Shown here in pieces: positions 35,095 through 50,341 of a stretch of DNA of 64,000 nucleotides (position 1 is the stretch's first letter; each line of letters starts with the position of its first letter). The notes below the pieces were generated by a model that searched no databases, was not told the origin of the DNA, and saw only the letters and a list, made by a program, of their open reading frames with translations. Both the position numbers and the translations under genes were made by a program. The DNA is taken from the NCBI RefSeq assembly GCF_003254395.2, contig NC_037647.1, forward strand, positions 10,235,050 through 10,299,049, given 5' to 3'. Origin of the DNA: Apis mellifera (lineage: Eukaryota; Arthropoda; Insecta; Hymenoptera; Apidae).

Positions 35095-38000
35095 TTATAA
35101 ATATGGTTGCCATCCATAATATAAACGACAAAGATTTATAGGATCATGAGCTTGTTGTATAAGTCTTTCAACTTGACCAGACACACTTGACATTAATCCT
35201 TCTTCAGTACCTTGTAGCTTTTGTTCTATTCTGAGAAGAGCTTTTTCTGCTGACTTATTAGTTGCTATAGAATCTATAGTAACATATTTTTTTCTTAATA
35301 TTAATATATTATAATTAATATTTTAATTTTATATTATTATTAAATTATTAATATATATATACAAAATGTGTTCTCAAAAATATTGGAAGATCTGTTAATA
35401 TATGAAAATTCATCACGTAATTTCAACATTTTTCTTTGCAAAAACTTTTATTATGGTTTTGTTAATAAGTTATTAACAAAAAACATTAATCATAAAGCGC
35501 GTAATCTAGTCGAGCCGCAATAATAGCATTCGCTATGTATTATCGACCGAACGTGAATAAATCTAAGCAATATATATTATAGAAAATATGTTGAATATAT
35601 GTTGAATATTGATGCAATAAATGAATATAAATATTTTATTAATAAAATGTTGTATTGAATTATATTACAAAAAAAGTTATAATTCAACATATTTTCTTCA
35701 ACATATGTTGCTTGAATTTATTCGAGTTCGTACATCAGCATTTAGTCTATAATTATTGAAAAAAAAATGAAAGTAGAAATTATACTTACATTGATTATTT
35801 TCAATTAATCTTGATGAAATTCCACTTTGTATATCGTGTGCTTTAGCAGGTGTTATACTCCATTTAAATAATGGATCATATAAGAGAACTTGAAGTAATG
35901 TTATAATTATTTGTCTTTGATCACGTAATACTGTTAATGTTTTCTCACAACAATGTCTCATTGTACCTTCTACACCAGATACTCCCATTCCTACTTCAAT
36001 ATTTTGTGTAAGTCGAAATGGAATAGTTTCAGGAATTGGCAATACTTTTCCCTGTTCAAATGCTATACCTAGTAAATTTAATAATATAATATAAAAATTC
36101 CATTATATTTATGGAATTGTATTATACAATTATACAATTAAAAAATATACAATTAAAAATTATACAATTCTATTCACCAAAATCAATATGAATTACTTCA
36201 GCAGTTGTTTGATCAATTAAGATATTATTTAAATGTCTATCTCCTAATCCTAAAATATATCCAGCCATTGATGTTGTTGCTATGCTATAAAAATACATGA
36301 ATAAATAAAATTTATTAATAGTATAATAATATTTATATATTGTTATATATGTATCAAATTATTAATAATGAAATTATTACCTGCGGGTATATGCTAATCT
36401 GCGTTCAAACCATGTTTCAGGTGATGGATATTTTTCAACAAAAAAGTGATGCATCACTGGATGCATATGAGTACAACAATCCATAAATACTTTCAATTTT
36501 ACTTCAGTTGATGATTTTCCTACAGCCTATAAATAAGATACATATTATATATGTTTAAAATAAATTATCTTATAATAAATACATTTATTAAATATAAATG
36601 TATATATTTATTATAAAATATATATATACAAATAATTAAAATAATAAGTTAAATATTATCAATTTTAAAATAAAATATTATTCAAGTATAATCTTACAGC
36701 TAATTTTTCTTTACAAAAATTTGCTGTATAGTCATTAGGATAGTATTTCTTATGCAGTCCTGGTATATTATTTGAACCTATTAATACATTTATTATAGGT
36801 GTTGTATTATCACACCATTCAAGTATTCCTGACCTTTGTGTTAATGGTACAACCTAGATATACAAAATAAATACTTAATATGTTCAATATAATAAAATGA
36901 AAAAATATTTGTTTAAATAAATAATTTTAATTAATAATAAATACATTAAAGAAAATATTTAAAATATAAAGTATGTATTGATATTACCTTATAAGTTCTA
37001 ATTGTTAATTTCCTACGTTTAGTATCTTTATAAGATTTTAATAATGTATTCATTACATTAAAAACTTGTTGCATTACAGCATCTTGTCGTAAATCATCTC
37101 TTCCCTAAATAAATATATATTTAAATAATTTAATCTTAAATATATTGAAGTTTAATATTTTATCAATATTTTATCAATATTCTATTCATATAATATTATA
37201 CAAAAGAAATGTATATATTATTTATAAATGTGTAATATTAAATATATATATATATATATATTAATTTTTAATAAAATAAAATATTAATTTGATATTAGAA
37301 TATTTATAGATTATTTATATATTTATATACTTTTATTAATTGATGTCTTTGTATACCATCTGTACCAATACAAGTTAATTTTTTTGGAGTATTCACACCT
37401 CCAACAGTTTCATATGTTTCTATGTATTTAGAAATACCAATAATATTATTATAATTTTTATATGGTTTTACATTAATTGTCATTGTTGGTACAAATATAT
37501 TTTCAAAATTTTTAATTTTTAAAATTTCTTGATTTCTTGGTATTTTTATTATACAACCTGCTACAAATAAAAAATATATTATAAATAATTTAAAATTGTT
37601 ATTAATATATTTTTTTATATGTGATAATATATATAATTATATGTATAATATATAGAATAAAATATTTTCATTAAAGTGTAATATACTTACATTTATTTGA
37701 AGTAGTTGGAAGATTAGCTAACATAACTAAAGCATGTGATAATTTTTCCATTTCTTGTAGAATTAAATTTGAATTTGTTAATTCTTTTAATAATTTTCGA
37801 GCTCCAAGAACTCTTGGTTCTAAAATTTTACCTTTTTTAAATGTAGTATAATCATAATCACCATATAAATTTTTTAATGCTAATAATACTGGTAATGTAT
37901 GATGAGGATGTTCTAAAGCACAACGTTTTATAATAAAATATATTTTCTCAGAAAATTCATTAAAATCATCATTTATATGTGCTGCTAATTGTGGCACAAG

Positions 38001-41000
38001 TGGAATAAATTTAAAAGATGGTATTTTATTTAAATTTTCTTGCAATAAATTATTAATTTCTTTTTGATGTATGTTATCTAACCAAAGTGCTATTATTCTA
38101 AATATTAATAAATTATAATTTTCACTTTGTTGTAATGTAATTAAGTAATACCTAATTGAAAAGATAATTTTCTTATTCTAATTATACTTTTTATATAATA
38201 AATAAGTTATATAAATTACATAATATATTATATAAAATTATATTAATTTTAATGTAATTAAAAGATATTTAAATATTAATAAATGTAATAAATAAAATAT
38301 ATATATATTTTTGTATTAAAAAAAGATATTATAAAATATGAAACTTACTTTAATGCTAAAATTAAATAATTATCTTTTTCTTTTTGTATATGTTCTAGCT
38401 CTGCCACATCATTTGTATTTTGTCTTTGATTTAAAATCATTGCACTTCTAATATCTTTATCTTCAGTAATTGAATGTTCATTAATTCCTTTATAAGAATA
38501 TGCAACACATTCTTTTAGATTTTCAAATTGAGGAGATTTCATATATATACTAATTTGCTCAAACTGATTATCAGCAAAACGAGCTAATGCTACTTGTGTA
38601 TCATGTAAATCTTTAATAGTATTAATATTTTGTGTAGTTTCTATAATTGATGTGTTTATATCTATAGATTTTAAATAATAATCCTTTATCACAGTCTGAA
38701 AGATAAATATAAATTGTAAAATATTAGATAATTTCAGTTCTTTTCATAATTTAATTTTTTCTTATAATTTACTCTAAATAACATGTACTTGGGGATTTTC
38801 TGATTTTGTTTCAGCCATCCAATCTCCATAAACTCTTAATATTTGTGCTTGCAAATTTATATCCAAATCTTTCTTATACATTAAGTTACGTAAAAGAAAT
38901 CTTCCAACATATACATCCTTTCTAAGTCGTGCTAATAGAGATTCTTGATAAAGTAATTGATCTTGAATTTTTTGTGGTATATCTTTTTGTTTTGTCAAAA
39001 TAGCTTTCATAAAAAAATTTATAATATTTATAAAAAAAAATATAATATAAAGAAACAAAATAAAAATAATATATTATAATTTATAATTAATTTAATGATA
39101 TAACACTTTTTGTTATATATACCTAATGCACGAGTAGCAATTTGTAAGTCCTCTTTATCTGCTGCTATTTTTGATATTTGTAAATATGTATTAAAAAGCG
39201 CATTTTTAATATTTATATTATCAATTAAAATATTATTTATTTGAAACATTATAGTTCTTTGAGTTAAAATGGGTTCAATATATTGAAAATCACTAAAATT
39301 TGCAATATCTTGCAGTTGCCATTTATGCAATATTTGTTCATATTCATCTTGTTTAGCAAAACTTAATTCCTCAATCTCATTAATTAATTGTAATTGCATT
39401 AATTTTTCATATATAGTTTTATTATTTTCTAAAAATAATAAATCTTTAAATAAACATAAAAATATTAAAAATTTTATAATTCTTACCTAGACTAATACTT
39501 CTAAGTCCTTTTATAATGCTCATGCGAGCATTTTGAATTGCATCTTGTATACCTATTTTATTACCTTCATGAAAATATTTTAATGCTTGATAATGATAAA
39601 AATTATAATCATGTTCTGATACTTCTAATTTTAAATTACAGTTATTCTGTGTATATAAAATTTGATTTGTTTCATAAATATTCCAATTACTAAGTCGCCA
39701 AGCACATTCATATTGAATCTCTTCATCTATTTTTGCACCATTCTTCAACATAGTAGATATAAAATTACTAAGTAAAAATTGAAGACCTGATTGTTGTAAT
39801 CCATTTGCCATTTCTGAAATATATAATATATTAAATTTTATATATATTTAATACATAATGTAAATATAAATTTGTTTAATTCATTAAAATTTTATAATTA
39901 ATATAATTTAATTCTAATTAATATTTTAGAATAAAAAAAAATTAAAAAAAAAATATAATATCTTATAACAATGTTTAATATTGTTTTATTAAAATTATTA
40001 TAATAATTATAACATTATTGATGTATATTTTCATATCAAATTAATATATAATTTTGTCATTCACCTTTGATTATTGCCATATTTCCAAAAGAAAGTTCAA
40101 CATCTTGTGCAAGCATTACTTTATTCCACTCATTTGTATGCATATAATGTTCAATACGAGAAGAATAATCTAATAAATGAGAGGAACCAGTACCATTAAT
40201 GGCATCAAAATCACCTATTTTTGCATAAGATTCTCTAAGTATGTTTTGTATTACTCTTCCTTGTTCAGGTGACAATTCATAAATAAAATCAATTTTTGAA
40301 ACAATATTAAATTTACTATAATCATTTAAAATAGTTTCACAAGACATTTCTGCATATAATATTGCAGTAAAAAATGCTGAGCAATATTTAGCAGCTTTTG
40401 CAATATATATATAATTTAATTTTAAAATATTGTTTGAAATTTGCATTCTAATATAATTCACAATATTTAACATACAACGTACAGTACAATGATCACAATT
40501 TATAAATTTTGTATTATTTGTTTCTATTGTAAAATTAAAATGATATTCAAAGAATTTATTAATACATAAACATAATGTAGTTATAAATTGTTCATCTATA
40601 TGAATTATTAAAAATATAATTCTCGGTAAAATTATTTCACAAAAATCAGTACTTAAAATACAAATGGGGATTAAATTTTCAGAATAAAATCCTATAAAAC
40701 ATTCTAAAACATTACACGTTAATGCTATAATCCAACTAGAGTATGAACCATCAGATTGAACTGTCCAAATAGTATTATTTTGATTTATAATATTATTAAT
40801 TTTTGTATAATTTATTTCAATGCTATTAATTTTTGAATTTTTATTACTTATAAATGGCTGAATGTAATTAATGGGTAATACTTGTGGTTCATCCAAAATA
40901 GTTTTTAAATATTCCATGTATTTTATGTTCAATAGTTTTTGTCCCCAAGAAGATGAAAATATAACATAAAGAACATTAGCACTTTTTTTCCGAATTTCAA

Positions 41001-44000
41001 TATTATTTTGAAATAAGAATTGTATCATTGTTATTGCTATTTTATATGATAATATTTCTATTAAATCAGAAGATTCTCTAACATGATTTTTTTCAAAATA
41101 TATCATTGATGTCAAATCAATTGGGCCTAAATCACCTAAACATTTTACGGCTTCAAGTGAAACATTTATATCAGAAGATGCTGTTAATTTTATAAGTTTA
41201 TACACCAATTGATACAATATGTTTGAGGTACAATCACCAAAAAATCCATGAAATATTTCAAGTTTATCATATAATTTTCGTAATTCTTCTTTTCTTGTAG
41301 ATAATTGTATGTGTAAATGAGCAACATCTTCTACACTATAATGTATACATTTATCAGATGTATTCAAAAAATGTTGCACTTCTTCTTCCAAACTACAAAT
41401 TTTTTTTGCTTTATATTTCAAATTATAATGTATATTTCGTATATCTAAAAAGATGGGATCTTTTGGAAATAAATTTAACTTCTCTATTGCGTCATATAAT
41501 ATTTCTTTTTGATCAATTATTAAGAACTGTAATATTTCTAAACTTGTAGGTATGTTTTCCATTTGTATTATAGGAATTAAAGTTATAACAATGAAGTTCA
41601 AAATTTCTTTGATTTGTTCACATCTTACATTTAAAACATGTTTTATAAATTTATAAAAATATTTACATGCCAATTTACGAAGAATATCATCATATATTTT
41701 AATTATATGAAGTAAAGTATAACCAATATCTTTTATAACATACATAGATAACGTATTAAAATAATCTTTTTTGAGTTCTTTAATAAGTAATGTACAAAAA
41801 AAAATATACTGATGAAAAGCTTTTATCTTATATTCTTCAAATTTTTTTTTATAAATATTATGAGTTAAATGTAATAATATTTTTTGCAATATATTTGGAC
41901 AATTACAAACTAAAACATATTGTATAGACATTTTTTCAGTAAAAAAGTTTTCTTCCATATACTTTAAGCAATCAATTATTATATCTTTTTTAAAATGAGG
42001 TGGATCTGATATAGGAAATGATATTCTCTCTTCTAATATTTCTTCAAGATAATCTTCATCATGTAATCTTTCAATAAGAAATATTAATATTTCTTCAAAT
42101 TTATCTTTAAATAAATTAGAAAATTTTTTTATTTTGACAAATTCATCTCGATTTGACACTAATTTATGAAATATTCTGCATGCTAATTGTTTTGAAATAT
42201 TTCCATTATTTCCATTAATACAATACAATAACCATGATAAAATTTGTGGAAAAATATTCTCAATGATTTGTTCAAATGATAATTTAATGGAATTGCAAAA
42301 AGAAATAGTACTAGAAAGTTCTAAATTTTGAAATTTAATAAATGTTAATGTATCACTATATATTTTATAAAATTCTTCTTCTGATTTACATTGTATTAAA
42401 TTCCAAGGAAATAATTGTGACGAATATTTTGAATTAAACCAATATGACATTAAATAATTTAAATTGTCTTCAATGATGTTTGAATAATCAATTTGATTTG
42501 CCATAATATTTATTGGTTTTGAAATTATTTGATTATCTACTTTTTTGTCAATACTAAAGCGTAACATTGTTAATAAAGCACGACATTGAAATGTTCCACT
42601 AGTAGATATTATAGCACTAAGCATTAATAAAGTACTTTTTGTTATAATTTCTTTTTTATCTGTTTTCACTTTATCATCTGATTCATTGTTAATAATTAAT
42701 TTATCTATTGATTCTTCTATTTGTTTAAATAACATTTCTTTCCATTTAAAAGGTATAGTTCTTATCGAATATATGTTTTGTATACATTTAATTATTTGTA
42801 TTCGTACAAGAAATGAGGAACTATTAAGAGATATTAAAATTCCTTCAATTATTGGCATTTGATTCGAAGCATTATGTGTAATATAATAAAAATGTGAAGG
42901 ATCAATATAAATAATTTCTGTGAGGCATTTAATAAATTCTTTATGAGCAATAAAACTATATTTTTTTTCTGATTGAAGTTTATTAAAATGCATAATAATA
43001 TCCATTAAAGTATCTATTTTATAATTGTGACTTAAGGCATAACTAAAAAAATATGGTAGAATATCAAATATATAACGGATAACCATTTCATCTTTATAAC
43101 ATTCGTTATATAATTTCAATAAATTTTTCAATGGTAATTCATTGTGATTTTTCCATAATTCTTCTTTACCATATTTTGCTGAAGATTTTAAAACTGTTAT
43201 AGCCATTATAAAATCAACTGTATGTGAAAGATCATACATATTAATATTAAGTAAATTGTTCATAAGTTTTATTTGAATTTCACATTTTTCTTGTCCTGTA
43301 TTTATACAGCAAAACAAAGTTAAAGCTTTTGTTGCTTGTATTCTAATTGTACCTTCATTACAAAAATTACATTGTTTTTTTTGCATAATATCTCTATCTA
43401 GATATTTACGTCTATTTTGTAAAGACTCATAATCATTATAATAATCATTATTTGTTTTATAATCAATAAGTTCATGATCTTCAATATTCATTAAACTAAA
43501 TATATTTTTTAACATATCTAATGTTGCAGATGTAACAATTATTTTTGCCACATCAATATCATATGATGTTTCATATAATGTATTAAGTGCTTTTGTTACA
43601 TTATAAAGGTAAATATATTTACTTCTTGATGGATCTATATTTTCTAATAAACCATAAACAATATGTAAATAATTTTTCATTGTTTGCATCAAAGATAATT
43701 CTTCAATGTTTTTGGATATCATATTTAATTGTCTCATTATTGATATAACTTTTGCTATAATTGTAATTTTTATTATAATTACATGAAGATCATCAGTTTC
43801 ATTTTCATTGATAATAACATATAAACTATTCATTAAGTAATTAACAATATCTTGCATGTATAATACATGTTCATTTCTTTTTGGTTTTTGATTAGTATCT
43901 TCTTTTTTTTCCTCAATAAATAAATTTTTTTTATATGTTAATAATAAATAACATTGTTCAATATGTTCATAAAACAATTCAGTATTTTGTTCATTTTTTA

Positions 44001-46556
44001 AACAATCACATGATTTATTAATATTATATTCTTTGAATTTTATTTGTTTTTCAGGTTTTATTTTTAATGTAATGTTAATGAGTAATAAACATAGTTCATC
44101 AATTTTTATTTGTGTTGCCATTTTATGCCAAGGAATATTTAATATCCATTTTATAAGACATGATCTAATACAATTTGAATTTGTTGTTGGTGAATACATA
44201 TTTATATTAAACATTGTAATATCAATAGATAAAGCAAAATGTTCACAAATTATTGTTAATGTATGCAAACTCATAATTGACCATTTAATCACATTTGTAA
44301 AATATAATTTTAAAAGTATATTTGGATTTGTTATTTTATTATGTATTATAAAAAGTTGTATGAGTTTGTGAGTTGATATTTCATTCTGATTTATATTTAA
44401 AGATCTAAAATAATAAATTAGTATTGACAAATATAAAATGAATATTCTAAAAAAGTTTATATTAAAATATAAATATTTATAAAAATTTCTAATGAATTTA
44501 TCATAAAAAAATCTAAATATTAAATATCATACCTTAATAAAATATCCCATATTTTATCCCAGTAAATATTTAAATTTTCTACATCTATTATAGAAAATGT
44601 TTGTTCATTCATTAATAGAACTGCAGCTAATTCATATAAATTGTCCATAATATTCTCTTCTTTGCAAGATAATGTAAAAAGATCTACTAAATTTTTTAGG
44701 AATGTTGGAAAATCTTCTGATTTTAAACATTTAGGATATTGTTCAAATAACATTGTTAAAACTTGTATCATTGGCCAAGCTTCTTCTGGACTATTATTAA
44801 TAAGCATATCAATTGGTCCATTTATTTTAGCAATAATTCGTCTACGTTTTATTGGTTGTATATAATCATATTCATTAAATGATTTTTTTTCGATAATTAA
44901 ATCTGGATTTTCTAATATTTGTTTAAAAACTAAAAATTGTATTTTTATAGTTTAATAATTAATAAAATATTTTTATTTTATAATTTAAAAAAAATATAAA
45001 TGTTACCTTCAGTTGCAAGACGAAGGAAACTTTTTGAAAGTATATCTGCTTTAAAATCTTTCAAAATCATTAGATATATACTTTTAAGTACTGTATACCA
45101 TTTTTCCCAACTATAAGCATAGGCACCATCATCAATTTTACATGCCCCTTTAGGATGATGAATTTGTATAAAAAGTAATAAAAGTTTATATTTTTCAATA
45201 GAACCTTTTAAGCTGATTATATTTAACAAAATATTTTCACTAAAATGACAAAGTGTAATTCTATATTCTATTGCAATTTGTTGACATATTGTATTTGTAA
45301 GTTTATAACTAGATTCAGCTAAAATTTCTTGATTTATTTTTACATCAGAGAAAATATTTTCTAAAATCAAAAGAAGATATATTTCATTGCAATGATTCAT
45401 AAACAATTAATATATTACATAACAATAAATATATTACAAACAATTATAAATATAAATATATAAATAAGTTTTTATTTTTAATATAGAATTTTAAAATGAA
45501 ATAAAGAATTTGTTTCAAAAGTTATTTCACATACCTAAAAATGATAATAATTCTTTTATATTCAAAATTAAATTTGTATGTAAACAACCATATTCAATAA
45601 TCATTTGTAAAGCATCTAAAACAGTTCTCTTACTTATAACAGAAGACATATGATTATATAAATTTATACATATTTTTAATAATTCTTCCCAGTATTTAGG
45701 AAGCATATTTATTTGATATATTCTAAATGGAAGAATATAAGAAATTAATACATTTATGTAAGTATCATAATAATACTTATATATATCTGTGCCTAAAACT
45801 TGCAAAATTAAGGGCATTATATCATTGCATTTTAAAAGTGGTATTTTATGACAATTTGCATATTGAAATGTTTTTTGTATGAGTATACATGTATTTTGTC
45901 GTTCAGTAATTGCTGTTTTATTATTAATATCTTTACAAGCAAGTCTATCCGTTTCCTTTAATAATAAATATGATTATATTTTTTTAATTCTTTTAATATT
46001 AATTTCAATAAATTTTATTTTAAGAATAAAAATATACTTACATTTAATAATATTTTATGAACTACATGTAATATATAAGACCAATTTATAATATTTTGTG
46101 TTTTTTTTTCTGTATTTCTACAGATTTCTACTATTGCTTCTTCATTTTCATATATATCTAATAGATCTAAAACACATTTCTAAAATAAAAATTATTATTT
46201 ATATTTAATAATATTTCAAGGAATTATGTAAATAAAATAAAATAAAATATTTTTTATGAAAAAACAGATTATTAAATAAAACTAATATATTAGTTTTTAA
46301 TATATAATATTTATAAATGTTAATTAATATTATTTTTGTTAATATAGAAATATAGATATATAATTATATAGAAATTTTTTTCAAAATGTCAAAATAAAAT
46401 TGATTTAAAAAAGCAAAATAATATAATTATATAATATATTATACAAAAAATTGGTCACATACATATATTTGAATAAATACATACTCTTTTATCTGTGATT
46501 TTCTTACTATCTGCATTTTTTAATATATCCTGTATTCTTTCCAAATATTTTGACAT
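35095..46556 (-). CDS. ATM: Serine/threonine-protein kinase ATM
   Basis: Eighteen exons in transcript order: 46556-46485, 46179-46042, 45955-45535, 45360-45007, 44929-44533, 44404-40065, 39813-39487, 39428-39123, 39003-38789, 38695-38349, 38097-37691, 37560-37331, 37104-36988, 36853-36698, 36526-36381, 36284-36178, 36068-35790 and 35273-35095. They encode 2845 residues; human ATM has 3056. The start holds a TAN-like motif (DKRKCVLDLLDIY). Then come a long helical-repeat region, largely in the 4.3-kb exon, a FAT domain, and a PI3K-like kinase domain with GYILGLGDRHLNNIL (Asp2673) and IHIDFG (Asp2692). The FATC tail is SVSGQVERLIQQAHDP..LCRLYYGWQPYL. ATM is activated at DNA double-strand breaks and phosphorylates checkpoint and repair proteins in the nucleus; in Drosophila (tefu) it also protects telomeres. 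No inactivating lesion is seen. The last exon has two in-frame acceptors 9 bp apart. Confidence 0.95.
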
Positions 46557-49500
46557 TTTACAATTGACAATGAAAATCTTTTTCTTAATGATATTCTGAA
46601 AAAAAGTATTATATTATTGTGTATATATGCGTGTGTGTGTTTGGGTGTATGTTTGTGCATATACAATACATATGTAATATTTCAAAATTTTAATGACACA
46701 TTATGTTTATAAAATTAGTAGAATATCAAACAATATTTTTTCAATTATAAATATCAAATATATATGAAACTAATATTTTAGTAACATTTTAACAAACTTC
46801 TCCTAGTAAAAATACTAGGAAGATATTTATATAGCAAAACTAATAATTATATAAAATTTAATAATAATCATTTTTTTTGTATTTTTGCAAATTTTTTCAT
46901 AATTTAGTAACTTCAGAATTAAAAAATTATTTGTATGCAATATTATTAATTTTTAAAAATTTTTACATACCAGAGTAAACTTTTAATTAATCTGATTCGA
47001 TAATGTAAAAACTAGTATGCTAAATTCAAATTATTTTTGAATTAATAAATTCATAATTTATATTTAGATTATAATACAATTTTTTAATACAATTTAATGA
47101 AGTGTCTAAAGATCTCAATAATTTTTTTGAATTGTCCTTATTATTTATTTTTATTTATATGTTATTATATATATATTTTTATATATATTATTTAATCTTT
47201 TTTAATTAACAATAAATAATTTTTCTTAGTTTTAAATATTTTTATCTTTAATAATTAAAAATATAAAATATCTATTTTTACATATATAATAGTATGTATA
47301 TAGTATATATAAATATATATATATATAAAATATATATAAAATGTTTTTATTATATTTTAATATTCTAAAATATAAATAAAATGTTAAATATATAAACTAT
47401 TATTAAAAAATATTTTACATGAGGTATTAATGATATTAATTGTAAAATAAATTATAAATTAAATTTGTTTAAAGATCGTATAATTTTTATTATTAAAAAA
47501 AATTGCTTGTGAAATTTTAAAAAATGAAAGAACACGGAACTTCAAAATATGAATTGATAATAGCTATTAAGTTAACATATACATATATAATGATAAACGT
47601 TCCCACAGACCAATTCTACTTCAATTTAGTTTAAGTATTGGACAGAGTTCAACTATCACCCTTTATGAATAATAGCCTAAACTGTTGGTTAAATTCCATT
47701 TAATCCTTTTTGACTAAAGTTTACATAATATTATTTAGGAATTTATTTTACAGTGCGCTGAATATTATAAAAAATTAAATATAAAATAAAATATATAAAA
47801 TATAAGCCTGATTTTATATTTCTTTTATTATTCTGTTAGATACTAGATATGTATATATATATATATAATACATAAATATTATTTTTTTATATCTAATATT
47901 TATTTAACTACAATTTTATAAAATTTTACAAATTTTTTTTCATATGACGAGAAATAAAGAAAATATTTTGTTAAAATTTCATAAGTACGATTGTACTACT
48001 GCAATAGATGTGTGGCGTCAGTAGATTGTTATCGATGTTATGTTCTGAATATCGATCCGGAATACTTCTGGTCATACGATATTAAACGTATGAAAAAAAA
48101 CGGTGCAAAGTAACGTTATTTGTTATTTAATAGTAGGATTTTGTGTGGGCTTTGAAGTTTGTATACACATATACATAAATGTGCGCGTGTGAATATATAT
48201 GTGCGCGCGTGTTGTGTATGGGTCGGTGGATGAGTGGTTGTGTGTATATAATGTATACATACATAATGTATATATATTATCGATAATGATGCTCATTTCT
48301 TGGGATGAAAGCAAAACGACTCGCATATAACGTTGAGTCGGATAAAATCAGCCTTTGTAAACAGATTATAGTTCATAATCGGTCGTCAAGGGTCGTCTTA
48401 CGAATGGCCTGGCAACATAATTCTTCCATTACGAAAGTTCCAGAGGCACCGAGTGCCAATTGATTGAAACAATCTATGCATTCCAGCTACACGTGATGTA
48501 ATTGAGCAGTTCACAGACCGGCTAACAATGATAATTTAAAACACAAAATGTATTAATATGTTGTTTCATAGATCTATATATTTATATATTTGTCTATATT
48601 TGTCTATATATATATGTTAATACATTTCAGGAAATATTTATCAAATTTTAAATCCCATTATCTTATTTTTATTATTTATTTCTTATTTTAGTTAATAAAA
48701 TATTATAATATTAATAAAATTATACATAAAAAATAAATATGTTAGGAATATGACAAATGATATGACAAATAAATGAAGATTTTATATGATAAGATAAGAT
48801 AATTAATATTTTAATGTAATATAAATAATTTTTATGTAAATATTTATAATGATAATAATATTGTTCAATATATCAATATATAATAAATAATCTTATAATA
48901 ATATTATATATAATATAATAAAATATATTATAAAATTTTTATAAATTTTAAATTTCTTTAATTTTTTCTTTTATGATAAAAATAAAATAATAGTATTTTT
49001 AATTAAATAATATAATCTAACAATTACGATTACTATAAAAAGTCAAAATTTAATAAATATTATTAATAAATATTACTAATAAAATTACTAATAAAAATAT
49101 TAATAGGTAATAATTATTAATAAAATATTATTATTAAATAAAAAAAATTTAAATATAATTTTATCTAATAATATTATTAATATTATAATATATTAATATT
49201 ATATGTAAATATTTAATGTTTTTTTAAAATTAAATATGGTTATAATAATTAAATTTTTGTTTTATATATGAAATATATATATTCATATTTATCAATTTAA
49301 TGTCAATAAATTATTAATTATTTTAATTCAAATTTTTACTAAATTCAGAAAGTATTTGATTAATTATTGAAAAGTATAAATAACTTTTAATTTTCAATTT
49401 ATATTTTATAACATATTGTAAAAATCATTAAATTTTAAATTTTAAAAAAATATTTAATTATTTTAATCTCTTTCGAATATCCGATTCAGATAAATTTTAC

Positions 49501-50341
49501 TGAATATTTTGTTTCATTTCAAATTTATCAAAATTTTTTGATAAATTTATAGAATCTAAAAAATACTTTTTATATTCTATAAATTATTTCTATATTATAA
49601 TAGATTTAATAAAACATATTTAATTATATATAATAAAACATTATTTACAATAACATTTTCGAACGTTTTATATCACAGTAGTATATAAATAATACAAATT
49701 CGGTTGAATCTGGAATCTGGAAAACAAGATTGAATAAAAAAAAAAAAGAAAAGAAACTGGAAGAAAACACATACATATGTACAAATATTGAAATATTGGT
49801 ATATACACTCAGAAGATAAGGTCAAAACAGGATGTGCCTGTAAGGTGGTATAAGAAAAAAATAAGAAAGAAGAGAAATAAGAAGTTGCAAACGAAGCATA
49901 TGTTTAGTTTATGTTAGATCAGTTAGCTTGATAAAAACCGGGCAGTAATCAAATATAATGGGTTCCATTTAATCAGGGGTGGAAGGGGCGACTGCGCCGT
50001 TTCTTTTAAAGCGCATGCTTGCGAATCTTCTCGACATTTACGTTTCAGCTACGAACGCGACGTCGAATATTCACTTACTAGTATCATTTACATATACTTT
50101 AGCCATTAATTTTCTTTTTTATTTTTTATATTGTGAAATATTACCTCATAAGATTATACTTATTATTAATTTATATATCTTTTAAATCTAAAATATAATA
50201 TTATTACAATCCAAAATTTAATCAATTTATAATAATTCTTGAACCTAATATTTCTGTGGAAGTATATTTTTTGTGGAAAATTTTTTTATAAAACTAATTC
50301 AAAACTGTTATTATTGGTGTAAAAATTTAATAACAAGCAAA
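46557..50341. other. Divergent intergenic region between ATM and INOS, with GC-richer islands
   Basis: Mostly AT-rich. A TG-rich microsatellite lies at about 46618-46665. More balanced islands lie at about 47560-47760, 47990-48540 and 49660-50090, and none has a convincing coding frame. The last, which holds CpG-rich strings such as GGGGCGACTGCGCCG, probably contains the INOS promoter and 5' UTR. The block at 47990-48540 includes an alternating TGTGCGCGCGTG run and unexplained complex sequence that could be an enhancer or a non-coding exon. Confidence 0.5.

Noticed and set aside
44033..44371. 112-residue plus-strand frame
   Set aside because: Antisense shadow of the large ATM exon.
48123..48326. 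67-residue minus-strand frame with Thr/His/Tyr runs
   Set aside because: Produced by an alternating TG/TA repeat; no conserved-looking sequence.
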